Assembly: GCF_000003815.2 (NCBI RefSeq)
Contig: NC_049979.1
Location: 3,355,269-3,417,268 of the forward strand
Direction of reading: 5' to 3'
Source of the DNA: Branchiostoma floridae
Lineage: Eukaryota > Chordata > Leptocardii > Amphioxiformes > Branchiostomatidae
Length of the DNA: 62,000 bases
Shown: piece by piece, positions 1 to 20,285 of the stretch
Layout of the letters: each line of letters opens with the position of its first letter
How positions within the stretch are numbered: the stretch's first letter is position 1
The notes under the pieces: model-generated
Told to the model about the DNA's origin: nothing
The model's database searches: none
Seen by the model: the letters and a program-made list of their open reading frames with translations, nothing else
Made by a program: the position numbers and the translations under genes

Positions 1-9766
<9,766 letters not shown>

Positions 9767-9789
<23 letters not shown>

Positions 9790-10190
9790 GATGTACTGAT
9801 TACCAAGGTCATCAGGGGGGAGGGGGGCATTGTACCGCAGGGCACAGAGATGAGATGTACTGATTACCAAGGTCATCAGGGGGGAGGGGGGCATTGTACT
9901 GCAGGACACAGTGGTGAAATACAAGGTCATCAAGGGGGGAGGGGGGCACTGTACTGCAGGACACTGAGATGAGATGTACTGATTACCAAGGTCATCAAGG
10001 TGGGAGGGGGGCATTGTACTGTAGATCACAGTGGTGAAATGCACTACTCCCCAAGGTCATCAGGGGGGAAGGGGGGCACTGTTATGCAGGACACTGACAG
10101 ACTAATTTCATAAGGGGGAGGTGGGCAATGTTGAGATACACTGCTCACCAAGGTCATGGGGGGGGGGGGGCATGTACTACAGGACACAAA
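9767..10190 (+). repeat. Minisatellite seeded from the SEL1L stop-codon region
   Basis: A unit of about 63 bp starting in the last codons (CTGTACCGCAGGGCACAGAG, then TGA) and running through AAGGTCATCAGGGGGGAG is repeated about six times into the 3' UTR with growing divergence. The first unit contains the real stop at 9787-9789. Confidence 0.85.
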
Positions 10191-10326
10191 TATACGAAAT
10201 ACTGCCCTCACCAAGGGGGAGGAGTGGTCTTACATGTGAGAGTATGCAATGTCCTTGAATCCTCGATTTAGAAACTAGGAACAAACTACTTGCAAACACT
10301 TGACTTATCGTAAGGTAACATTAGAT

Positions 10327-10332
10327 AATAAA
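10327..10332 (+). terminator. Candidate SEL1L polyadenylation signal
   Basis: AATAAA lies about 540 bases after the SEL1L stop and beyond the 3' UTR minisatellite. No closer canonical signal was seen. Confidence 0.45.
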
Positions 10333-10379
10333 TTTTTCTGACCTGACTTTTGTAGATATCAGGCATTACGGTTTTAGAC

Positions 10380-12300
10380 TCAACGGGAGCAAATAATGTT
10401 GAAAAGGTTTTCTGCATTGTGTCTTTCTTTTGTGAGGTCAATCAGAGTTTTGAGAAGTATGTGTAGATTCAGAACATTGTAGTTAGTATCATTAGGAACG
10501 TTGCATGGAAGAGACTGTGCAGGGCTGGGGAGTGAGCTAGGTGGAAAGCCAGGAACTATTTCCTGGTGCATTATGTCTTTAAATATTCCTCCTTTTTATT
10601 TCTATCATACATGACTTCCTTTATTATTGTCACCTCATCTGTATGTACATGATTGTATATTTGGTGATTTGGGGGGGGGGGGGGGGGCAGCAACTGCTGT
10701 TCAATAGGTTTACAGTCAACAATGGTTTTAAAACTGCTGTAATTGGCCGGTACAGGGAGAACTTTGCCCTTTATTACATTCAAAATCGGATCTTGTTACA
10801 CACATCCTGAAGGCAACTATCAGGTTGCCATTGTAGGAGGAGAGGTTATGGTTTACTGTATCCTGTAAAAAGTCTATTTCTTCATTGAACTTCATAATCC
10901 ACTGTGATGTCAGGATGAAAATGTCAATACTTTTGTTCTCAATTGTAAAAGCGTAAAAACGCTGTAAAAGTGTTTTCGTCCATGTTGGAAAACTCTCTAT
11001 AACTTCAGTTTTATGTTGAAGCAAAAATGTTTTGATTCTCCTGTAACAGCCATATAGTAAAAGTAGTTTTGTGTTGAAGTTTTGAGGTCTTGAACCTGTA
11101 CGTGCTGATGTGTATGTTGAAGACTTGATGTCATCAGTGCAATGTCTGATTGGCAATGATGTGAGTCAATTGTAATTGTACAGCCACAAGCCATGCAGAA
11201 ATGCAGCCATGTGAAAAGCTGGTAAGCCTTCAGTACTAAACAGTACCAGTACAAACTGTGTACTACATAGATTGCTGAGAGACAATGCAAATGGACTTAG
11301 GGACTCTACAACCAAGGGTAATGTAAGATGTACTGAGAAGTATAAATACTATGTATCCATATTGCCTTGTGTAAAATTCTATCCAATATTGATCATCATT
11401 TCTTATGAATGTTTGTACCTGTCAGCTGGTATGATCTGACAATGCTGTATGCCCCATAGCTCGGTCATGGCTGCAGCAAAGAGCACAATCCTACAAATCC
11501 CAGCCACATGTACTGGAACTCTCCAGGGCACCAGGAATTTGGAAGATCTGAATGCAAGAATATCTCTTATACTGTAGAAGTGTTGACAGGAAAAAGGAAA
11601 ACACAATGACTCAGATAGACGTAAGTTTTTTTAGAGTCACATGCAAAACTTTGCTGTATATTTTAGCAACAAATTGAAATACAGGACTGAAAGTTGAGAT
11701 TTTCCGAATTCCAGTGTCTTTGCAAACTGGATTGACAAGTGCACATTGTAAGTTGGACTGGAAGACTATCAGCTTGATTTGGGAAAGTGTACAGATGATC
11801 TGTTGTTGCTCTTGTATATCTGTATAAAGAGGACTGTTTCTGACATCAAATTATGTATGTGCCGTCATTTTTCTTTAGAACATCTTAAGTTGTGAATTCC
11901 ACTTTTTCTGATTTTGTTTCTTGCTGTTTCAACAATGTTAGAAAGTTAGTTTCGTGATTTTAAGTAGCATGAGCTTTACTCTTTACTAGTTATGTGGAGA
12001 TTCCGAGCGAGCTCGCCGGAGTGAGTGAGTGAGTGCTTTACAAAAGTCTTCTCGTTTTGGTAATGTAATTAGCGAATAACGATTCTCGAAATCTAATTAC
12101 GAACCTCATACCAAAAAACGGGGGCCGATACGGACTTCCAGCCACCTTTGACCCAGTGCTGACGTCACACTTCCGTAACGTGACGTGTACTGAGCAATTG
12201 GGTCGTCTGATATCCTGATTAGGCACAGAGGACTGGTAAAAAATCAAGTAAAATTGTGTTTGACTTTTAAAAGTTAGATAAAACAAGTGAAATAATTAAA
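10380..12300. other. Intergenic stretch with G-tract
   Basis: No gene is supported. It contains a run of about 19 G at 10669-10687 and several AT-rich minus-strand open frames with no recognisable similarity. Confidence 0.5.
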
Positions 12301-12329
12301 AGTTAGATTCTTTTCCATGATGAGACTCA

Positions 12330-12510
12330 AAACCTGCTTATCCATAATCTGCCCATACCTGGTGAACCTGTAGAAATCGGACTAAAACAACAGGACAAGG
12401 ACATCGAATCTATGTGAAGAATGAAACTGGTGAAAGCTTGTGAATACAGAACAAATGCACAGGAAACGGAAGTTCCTCTTGCAATAGCAAGTCGGTTCTG
12501 TAAAATCACC
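12330..12510 (+). repeat. 5' flank of receptor copy 1, duplicated at 23960-24115
   Basis: Blocks such as ACCTGGTGAACCTGTAGAAAT and GGTGAAAGCTTGTGAATACAGAACA here match ACCTGGTAAACCTTTCGAAAT and GGTGAAAGTTGTGATTACAGAACA upstream of copy 2. The receptor duplication therefore included upstream DNA, perhaps promoter or 5' UTR. Confidence 0.65.
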
Positions 12511-12628
12511 CGACAATAGATTTAACTATTAACTAATATGAACTGTCAGACTTCGATCTGCTGCGAACACCCTTAGTGGTGGCGGATGCCTGGCTAAAAC
12601 TGCTGAGCTAAGTACATGTACACGTTGT

Positions 12629-12880
12629 GAGGCCGTGTGGCGCAGTCTGTAGGATATTCCATTCATGAGCCAGAGGCTCTGTGTTCGAATCCGGTGATGT
12701 GCCACCGATCTTGTGCCCTTGGGAAAGGCACTTTATACGACTTTCCTCACTTCACTCAGGTGGAAAATGAGTACCTAGCTTCGGTTAGGGCCGTCCCTCC
12801 GATGGGACGTCAAATGGAGGTCCCGTGTTTGGGGACAGCCACACGTCGAGCACGTTAAAGAACCCACCACACTCATACTT
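12629..12880 (+). mobile_element. tRNA-derived SINE
   Basis: The head has a pol III A box (GTGGCGCAGTCTGTAGG) and B box (GTGTTCGAATCC) at tRNA-like spacing. It is followed by a core with CCTTGGGAAAGGCACTT and TTTCCTCACTTCACTCAGG, typical of invertebrate SINE bodies. It sits in the flank of receptor copy 1 and no equivalent was seen before copy 2, so insertion probably followed the duplication. Confidence 0.75.
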
Positions 12881-13330
12881 ATAAAGAGTTGCAATTACAT
12901 CGGTCATTCAGCTTAGTTACTTTGAAAACCAGAGGCAGAAGGAAAAGGATAGAATCCACCGAAAATGATTGACCAGTATAATGCTAATCTGATCTTGCCA
13001 TTGTTTCTTGCAGAAAGAAGTCTTAGTTTCAAGTTTTTATGTGGTTAAGCAAAATGGTAAGAACGGTCACGGTGAAGAGAGTATTTCCTTATTGTTTTGT
13101 CCTGGATAATAAATGATTAACATCAATACTAACAGTAGAGGTCCACAAACCGGTGCTCTTGCACGGGTTGCCACCTTTCGGTACATTTCCTGGGTAAGGA
13201 CGGCCGCAACATGGAAGTTAATCTGATATTTATGATCAGTATCTACGTCGTCTTGAGTCGGGCCAGTTTAGCGGAGGGGCTCAGATTCAACCTTTCCGTG
13301 CCTGAAAATGCTACAGTCGGGACAGAGGTT

Positions 13331-13365
13331 GTCGGTGCAAGGACGTTATATGTCCTTGGTCGGTG
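13331..13365 (+). mobile_element. 28 bp palindromic insertion (transposon footprint?)
   Basis: Copy 1 has CAAGGAC-GTTATAT-GTCCTTG (13338-13358) flanked by the direct repeat GTCGGTG (13331-13337 and 13359-13365). Copy 2 has the single site and no palindrome. Net gain is 28 bases, a frameshift. Inverted ends plus a 7 bp duplication suggest an excision remnant or tiny element. Confidence 0.7.
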
Positions 13366-13523
13366 TGCGACAATTGCTGGGCATGCAGAAAGCGGAACTT
13401 CCGTGTGTGAAAACGGAGGGAGATCCGTACGGCAGGTTCCTTCTGACTAAGGAGTGCACTCTTGTGGTGGCCAATCCCCTGGACTGGTCAGTACAGTCGG
13501 AATACACACTGCATGAAAAGTCG

Positions 13524-13945
13524 AATTTACCCCATTGGTAAATGCGATGTATAGCCGGGTAAAGTTTAGATTTACCAGGGATTTATCGACATTTACCCGC
13601 CGGTAAAGGTGCAAATATACCAGGCATTTACCCGCATGGTAAAGCGGGTAATGTTTGCCTGATTTACCCACATTTACCAGGTTCGTGTAAATATGCGTTT
13701 ACCGAGATTTACCGTACGAGGTATTTCTCATATATTTTGCGCATTTACCGACATTTACCATGCGGAGTATTTCTCATATAGCTGTATTTACCCATATTTA
13801 CCTTGGATTTATACATACCTTTACCAGAATATTCAATGCTATATTTATCCCCCTTTACCCACATTTAGCTGTATTTACCTTGGATTTATACAACCTTTAC
13901 CAGAATAATATCATATGCCCCCCTTTACCCACATTTAGCCGGTAG
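13524..13945. repeat. Left subterminal ATTTACC repeat zone
   Basis: Dozens of short ATTTACC, TTTACCCACATTTA and GGTAAA motifs in both orientations occupy the first 440 bp of the element. They are mirrored at 20300-20410 near the right end and may be transposase binding sites. Confidence 0.8.
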
Positions 13946-14311
13946 TTAACCGATTACTCCCCAGAATTACCCATGATTTTGAATCATAACACGATTTGTG
14001 GCCAAACTCAGCATTATTTATTGGATAAACATATCAACAATGACAGTTAGGATTTCTAAAGGGTAAACAGATAAATAACAGATATACAATTGTGGCCTTG
14101 TGATTGAACATTGGTCAACTGTCCTGTGTACAAGCTGATCAGTTACAAGCAGCTTTTATCATGGATGATATTTAAGAAAGTATTTTATCATCACACACTA
14201 TCTAAACCTATCATCAGTCTCCGTCATTGTGCACTGACAAACAGGCTTTAGAAATTATATACAATATTTTTGCCATACACTATTTGCCCATCACATTTCA
14301 TCTGCAATCAT

Positions 14312-14480
14312 CCCAGTCTCTACCAGACTCTGGCTTGGTCAAATACTAATAGGGGACTTGAGTAATAGGAGTGAACCAACTGGCAGGCAGATAACTGAAT
14401 AGACTACAAAGGACAGAAATCCCATGGAAACTTATTTGTCCCTACTTGGACAAGCTGACATGTCTGCTTGGAAGTTGGAG
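14312..14480 (+). repeat. Dispersed repeat shared with 51805-52050
   Basis: Blocks such as GTCTCTACCAGACTCTGGC, AGAAATCCCATGGAAACTTA and GTCTGCTTGGAAG match CTCTACCAGTCTCCTGC, TGAAATCCCATGGCGACTTA and GTCTGCTTAGAGA in calsequestrin intron 1. It is an unclassified interspersed repeat lying inside the CACTA-like element. Confidence 0.6.
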
Positions 14481-15239
14481 ACTACAATAAGCACTCAGTT
14501 AAGAATTTGCAATGTACTTACTGTGTACTGTAACAGTTGTATCATATTATATTGTGTGCAACATCCAAACTATGCTGTCACTGTTAACAAATGTAAAAAG
14601 CAAAATGTGCAACTATGATCAAGATGAATGAAAGAAACAGTAACATGACACTGAAATGCAGTGCATTAATGACCTATGAAAGACTTATGTAACATTCAAT
14701 GGGGCCTGTATTGTTTTACACTTTGCCAACATGATCCTATTACTAGTATTAGCATCATGTGATGCTACATGTTTATTCAAGCAACAATTCATCATTTTCG
14801 AAACTTCATAGATTGGGGAATTAATAAGTTCATAACAGATTAAAAACAACCAAGTGATCTGGCTAAGAAATCCATTTCCTTTGGAGAAGGGTGAGGGTCA
14901 GATGCATGTCAGGGCTCAAAATACCACCTGTATATGCAGGTACAAGCATATTGTATGGGACCTGTGTAGGTACAATGTAATTCTGACAATTATGTAAAAT
15001 GTATCATAATCACACGGTTCATACAATCACACAACAGTGAAACACAATTTGCTTCATACTGGAAGTCTTCAAAGCTATGAAGATTTTAGTGGCCCTTAGG
15101 TTAACAGCAATCACATAAAAGAACAAAGTTGTTGTCAATAAAGATATTGAAATACAGATGAGTAAACTTTTAAAGTCCAGCCAAACTGTGAACACCTGAG
15201 TTACTAGTACATTCTGTGGAACTGCGTACAGACATCCTC

Positions 15240-15378
15240 TTGTCATCTATATTCAAGTCCACTGCTGAGAAGCACTCCGTGTAGGGTCCAAACAAGCACA
15301 GGCTGCCTTCTTCTGTGTCTGAATGCTGAACTTCTTGGCATGAGTTTGGAGTCCTTTGTGTGGTGAGTCAGTTCCTAC
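15240..15378 (-). other. Possible captured terminal exon inside the element
   Basis: On the minus strand an acceptor-like CATGTAG precedes a short open stretch including KKFSIQTQKKAACACLDPT and a TGA. Farther upstream on that strand are a microexon-like block (17224-17241, CAG before, GTGAGT after) and a CCAAT/NRF1-type promoter-like patch at 17480-17535. This could be gene fragments picked up by the element. I do not recognise the protein. Confidence 0.2.
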
Positions 15379-15485
15379 ATGATAAAACAAAAGTATCACA
15401 GAATATAAATCTATGTGTGGAAATCTAGCCTATTTAAATTTGCAACTGAAGGGTAGTCCCCATGTGTACTGAAAATTGATAAATA

Positions 15486-16005
15486 TAGAATACAACAACA
15501 TGGTGTACCAGCCTAACTGGGTCAAGCGATCCGACCCGTGGGAGGGCTGGGACTGAGAGTAATGCCGAATACATTGTGTTGTATTTTTCATGTAAATTTC
15601 ATGTCGTCATACCTGGGCCACGATATTGGTCGATACGGGTTTTCTGGACCGGGTAATGAAAAGCTGTATCACACAGGCTTCCATCGAACACTTCAAACGT
15701 ACTCTACCCACACCGAGGGCGGCGTGGTCTAAAATTCGAATACCTGATTCAGACGTTAAAATTGCTGCTGTAACTGTTTTTGTTCGAGGACACCAAATTT
15801 TTTAAAACTTCTGGCGCGTTTTGCATCGAAACTTGTGTTTTCTCAGGTAGGTATGTTACAAATAAAATAAAACATGGTGTATTGAAATACATCATCCTCG
15901 GTCCCACCCCTCCTACGGGTCGGATCACCCTCCGGCCTTCGGGTGATCCTGGTACCTTAGGTGATACAGAATACTCCGTGTTGTATTCTATACATGTATA
16001 TCATA
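15486..16005. mobile_element. Nested inverted-repeat element
   Basis: TAGAATACAACA with GATCCGACCCGTGGGAGG (15486-15550) is mirrored by CCTCCTACGGGTCGGATC with TGTTGTATTCTATA (15908-16000). This gives a MITE-like unit of about 0.5 kb inside the larger element. A smaller hairpin, GGATCACCCTCCGG/CCTTCGGGTGATCC, lies at 15923-15950. Confidence 0.6.
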
Positions 16006-18040
16006 TCCAGGTCGGAAAACTCTCAATTTAATTGCTAAACTACTCATAAAAAGGATAAAACTCGCTACATTGTTTCAACCTGCACGGTGCCAACAACTCT
16101 ATTCTTTAAATAACATCAATTCGAGAAAAATTCGAACAAAAGAACTCCATTCGCTTGAGTTGAGTATGTTCTATTCAATTGATGGAAACCTGTCTAATAC
16201 AAATAAAAAGCCTGTGTGATACGGAAAATCATCATCCGGTCTGGAACACCCCTATCAAATGTTATCAGGTATGACACAAATAAAAAATATATACACAGCA
16301 ATCAAGGAACATGTCACACGATTTTGACATAACTGGGGTAGTTGTGCTTCGTCCCATCACAACAACTAACTAAAACCAGACTAAGCAGAATCATGATAAC
16401 GGCATGCCTCGGTAAACACTGAAGTGTGCCAATGATGATATTGGTCATGCAGGACTGTAGTTTTGAGGCTTACCTATGGAGTGTGTAGCAGCATAATTTG
16501 AAGTACCCAGCAGCTAAACTTCTGGCTGATGCTTGCTTTACTTCTGGCTATCCACCCTCACAACTTGTGCTGCATGTCTGAAGGAGGTATCTACTGCAGC
16601 TGTACTGGAGGCATATAAAAAGGGAAATAATGACACAATCAGATCCAGCCATCCCTGAATTTAATACATACACACCGTGACTTAAATCCATACCTTAAAT
16701 ATAATAGTCATCAAATTAGTGACCAAACAACTGTCAGTTACTGAACAGTGTTCAAATTGTTAAAGGTTAGCCCTTGATAATAATAGTCACAACTAGATCG
16801 ACAGCCTTGGCTGTGTGATGCCAGCCATGATTTGAACGAATACATGAATAAATATATTTAAATATGTATAGTACTAGTATAATCTATAAAATATAAATAA
16901 TCATTTGGAAGCATTAATTTAATCCTACTGGTTTCAAGTTTAACAGTATGTATGTGACTACAAATTAATTCTCTTATCAACGCACAATTATTCACCCATC
17001 AAGTGCTGTTGCTGTTTTGTATCATAAAACCAGATACGAAATGCCTGTTGTCCAATACATTTTCCTATTAAATGGGGGAGGGGGGCAGGTTAGTTGGAGA
17101 CAAATTTGTTTCTAACGATTACATGTCAATAACAAAACAAGTGGGAAAAGCAAAAGCGAACCTACTTTTTGCTTAAAAAACGAAGCACACTGAAAGGCAA
17201 GCACAGTCTATATATTTTCTACTCACCGAAGTACACGTTGGATCCTGCGGGGAGGAGTGCGCCGCCCAGGGTGGGAGGGGGGCGGCCGCCAAACGTACAA
17301 CTAAAACATCATTCACGATAATTTTCCGTCCGTTTGAGCTTACACCATATTCCCCCTACACTCACAAGCCTCTCCCAAATTGCTGACCGACCATAGCAGA
17401 CTCCTTGTGCCATTTGTAGCGTAGAAAGCGATACGTAAAACCCCGTAGTCATGTCTGATCTCATATCTCGTAACGACATTTTGTAATCGTCCCGCCCGCA
17501 TGGTGCGCATGCGTTTCCGACGGTCCAATCAGATCGTAGTATTTCTGTGGCCTTTAGGATGTTGACCCTGAGGTCAGAAGTTGACCTTTTAGGACCCAGC
17601 AAGAAGGCCATGGGGGACATTTGTGACACAATGTGTAAAGCTTATAAGGCCTTTCTTCCTTGGTTAGATTCAAGTTTGCTTTACAGCATCTGTTTAAAGA
17701 TTGACCTGTTATCTTTTGGATTTTTCACTGTAGATTTTAGAGTTGTTTTAACTAAAAGCTGTGACCTTTGTTATTTATCACAAACTGTGTAGCATATAAA
17801 TACATAACTTAAGATCTGTGATTGTGAACTGTCTTGAGTTTTAACTGAAGCATTTTTCTTCATAAATATATAAGGGGCCCGTTATGTAATTCTAAGTATG
17901 GTAAACAATCATGGTAAAATACTTATTAATAGAGTCACTCATTCATGAATGAACTACACCTACAATTTCACTCAAGGCCTAAAAAGCTAGTCGACTGGTA
18001 ACGATGACTGTGTTCAACTTTTATGCTCTGTCCCCAATAC
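16005..18040. other. Internal element sequence without recognised genes
   Basis: About 2 kb of AT-rich sequence. At 17480-17535 GGTGCGCATGCGTTTCC, CCCGCCC and CCAATCAG cluster, resembling NRF1, GC-box and CCAAT sites of a housekeeping promoter. Open frames around it have no recognised similarity. Confidence 0.4.
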
Positions 18041-18044
18041 TATT

Positions 18045-19677
18045 ATCTCAGGGCGGTGAGGTGTTCTATACCCTTTGGGTGCCCCCATCCTGACATAACT
18101 CTTATCTCAGGGCAGTGAGGTGTTCTGTACACTGTGGGTACCCTCGCCCTGGGATAACTCTTATCTCAGGGCGGTGAGGTGTTCTGTACACTGTGGGTAC
18201 CCTCGCCCTGGGATAACTCTTATCTCAGGGCGGTGTGGTGTTCTGTACACTGTGGGTACCCTCGCCCTGGGATAACTCTTATCTCAGGGCGGTGTGGTGT
18301 TCTGTACACTGTGGGTACCCTCGCCCTGGGATAACTCTTATCTCAGGGCGGTGTGGTGTTCTGTACACTGTGGGTACCCTCGCCCTGGGATAACTCTTAT
18401 CTCAGGGTGGTGTGGTGTTCTGTACACTGTGGGTACCCTCGCCCTGGGATAACTCTTATCTCAGGGCGGTGTGGTGTTCTGTACACTGTGGGTACCCTCG
18501 CCCTGGGATAACTCTTATCTCAGGGCGGTGTGGTGTTCTGTACACTGTGGGTACCCTCGCCCTGGGATAACTCTTATCTCAGGGCGGTGTGGTGTTCTGT
18601 ACACTGTGGGTACCCTCGCCCTGGGATAACTCTTATCTCAGGGCGGTGTGGTGTTCTGTACACTGTGGGTACCCTCGCCCTGGGATAACTCTTATCTCAG
18701 GGCGGTGTGGTGTTCTGTACACTGTGGGTACCCTCGCCCTGGGATAACTCTTATCTCAGGGCGGTGTGGTGTTCTGTACACTGTGGGTACCCTCGCCCTG
18801 GGATAACTCTTATCTCAGGGCGGTGAGGTGTTCTATACCCTTTGGGTGCCCCCATCCTGACATAACTCTTATCTCAGGACAGTGAGGTGTTCTGTACACT
18901 GTGGGTACCCTCGCCCTGAGATAACTCTTATCTCAGGGCGGTGTGATGTTCTGTACACTGTGGGTACCCTCGCCCTGGGATAACTCTTATCTCAGGGCGG
19001 TGTGGTGTTCTGTACACTGTGGGTACCCTCGCCCTGGGATAACTCTTATCTCAGGGCGGTGTGGTGTTCTGTACACTGTGGGTACCCTCGCCCTGAGATA
19101 ACTCTTATCTCAGGGCGGTGTGGTGTTCTGTACACTGTGGGTACCCTCGCCCTGGGATAACTCTTATCTCAGGGCGGTGTGGTGTTCTGTACACTGTGGG
19201 TACCCTCGCCCTGGGATAACTCTTATCTCAGGGCGGTGAGGTGTTCTATACCCTTTGGGTGCCCCCATCCTGACATAACTCTTATCTCAGGGCGGTGAGG
19301 TGTTCTATACCCTTTGGGTGCCCCCATCCTGACATAACTCTTATCTCAGGGCAGTGTGGTGTTCTGTACACTGTGGGTACCCTCGCCCTGGGATAACTCT
19401 TATTTCAGGGTGGTGTGGTGTTCTGTACACTGTGGGTACCCTCGCCCTGGGATAACTCTTATCTCAGGGCGGTGTGGTGTTCTGTACACTGTGGGTACCC
19501 TCGCCCTGGGATAACTCTTATCTCAGGGCGGTGTGGTGTTCTGTACACTGTGGGTACCCTCGCCCTGGGATAACTCTTATCTCAGGGCGGTGGTGTGTTG
19601 TACTGCGAGTACCCTCGCCCTGACATAACTCTTATCTCAGGGCGGTGGGGTGTTCTGTACACTGTGGGTACCACCGC
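18045..19677 (+). repeat. 59 bp satellite array (about 28 units)
   Basis: The unit reads ATAACTCTTATCTCAGGGCG, then GTGTGGTGTTCTGTACACTG and TGGGTACCCTCGCCCTGGG. Most units are nearly identical. A distinct variant (CTATACCCTTTGGGTGCCCC) appears at about 18070, 18830, 19250 and 19310, indicating block amplification of mixed units. Confidence 0.95.
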
Positions 19678-20285
19678 ACCCCTATATAAGGCCTTATACC
19701 AGGGTCCATCCCTGACAATGTAATACATGCACCCCTATAGAAGGCCTTATGCCAGGGTCCATCCCTGACAATGTAATACATGCACCCCTATATAAGGCCT
19801 TATACCAGGGTCCATCCCTGACAATGTAATACATGCACCCCTATATAAGGCCTTATACCAGGGTCCATCCCTGGCAATGTAATACATGCACCCTTATATA
19901 AGGCCTTATACCATGGTCCATCCCTGACAATGTAATACATGCACCCCTATATAAGGCCTTATACCAGGGTCCATCCCTGACAATGTAATACATGCACCCC
20001 TATATAAGGCCTTATACCAGGGTCCATCCCTGACAATGTAATACATGCACCCCTATATAAGGCCTTATACCAGGGTCCATCCCTGACAATGTAATACATG
20101 CACCCCTATATAAGGCCTTATACCAGGGTCCATCCCTGACAATGTAATACATGCACCCCTATATTAGGCCTTATACCAGGGTCCATCCCTAACAATGTAA
20201 CACATGTACCCCTATATAAGGCCATAAAAGAGGGCCCATCCCTGACAATGCAATAAATGTACCCCTGTTTAAGGCCTTATATCAG
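19677..20285 (+). repeat. 53 bp satellite array (about 11 units)
   Basis: The unit reads CCCCTATATAAGGCCTTATA, then CCAGGGTCCATCCCTGACAA and TGTAATACATGCA. It abuts the 59 bp array and stops just before the right subterminal zone; the last units decay. Each unit has small palindromes (AAGGCCTT, GGGTCCATCCC). Confidence 0.95.

Noticed and set aside
12629-12710. Functional tRNA gene
   Set aside because: The A and B boxes are present but the arms do not fold as a clean tRNA, and a SINE body follows directly.
18045-20285. Possible CRISPR-like array
   Set aside because: Units are head-to-tail without unique spacers, in a eukaryotic transposon; they are satellites.
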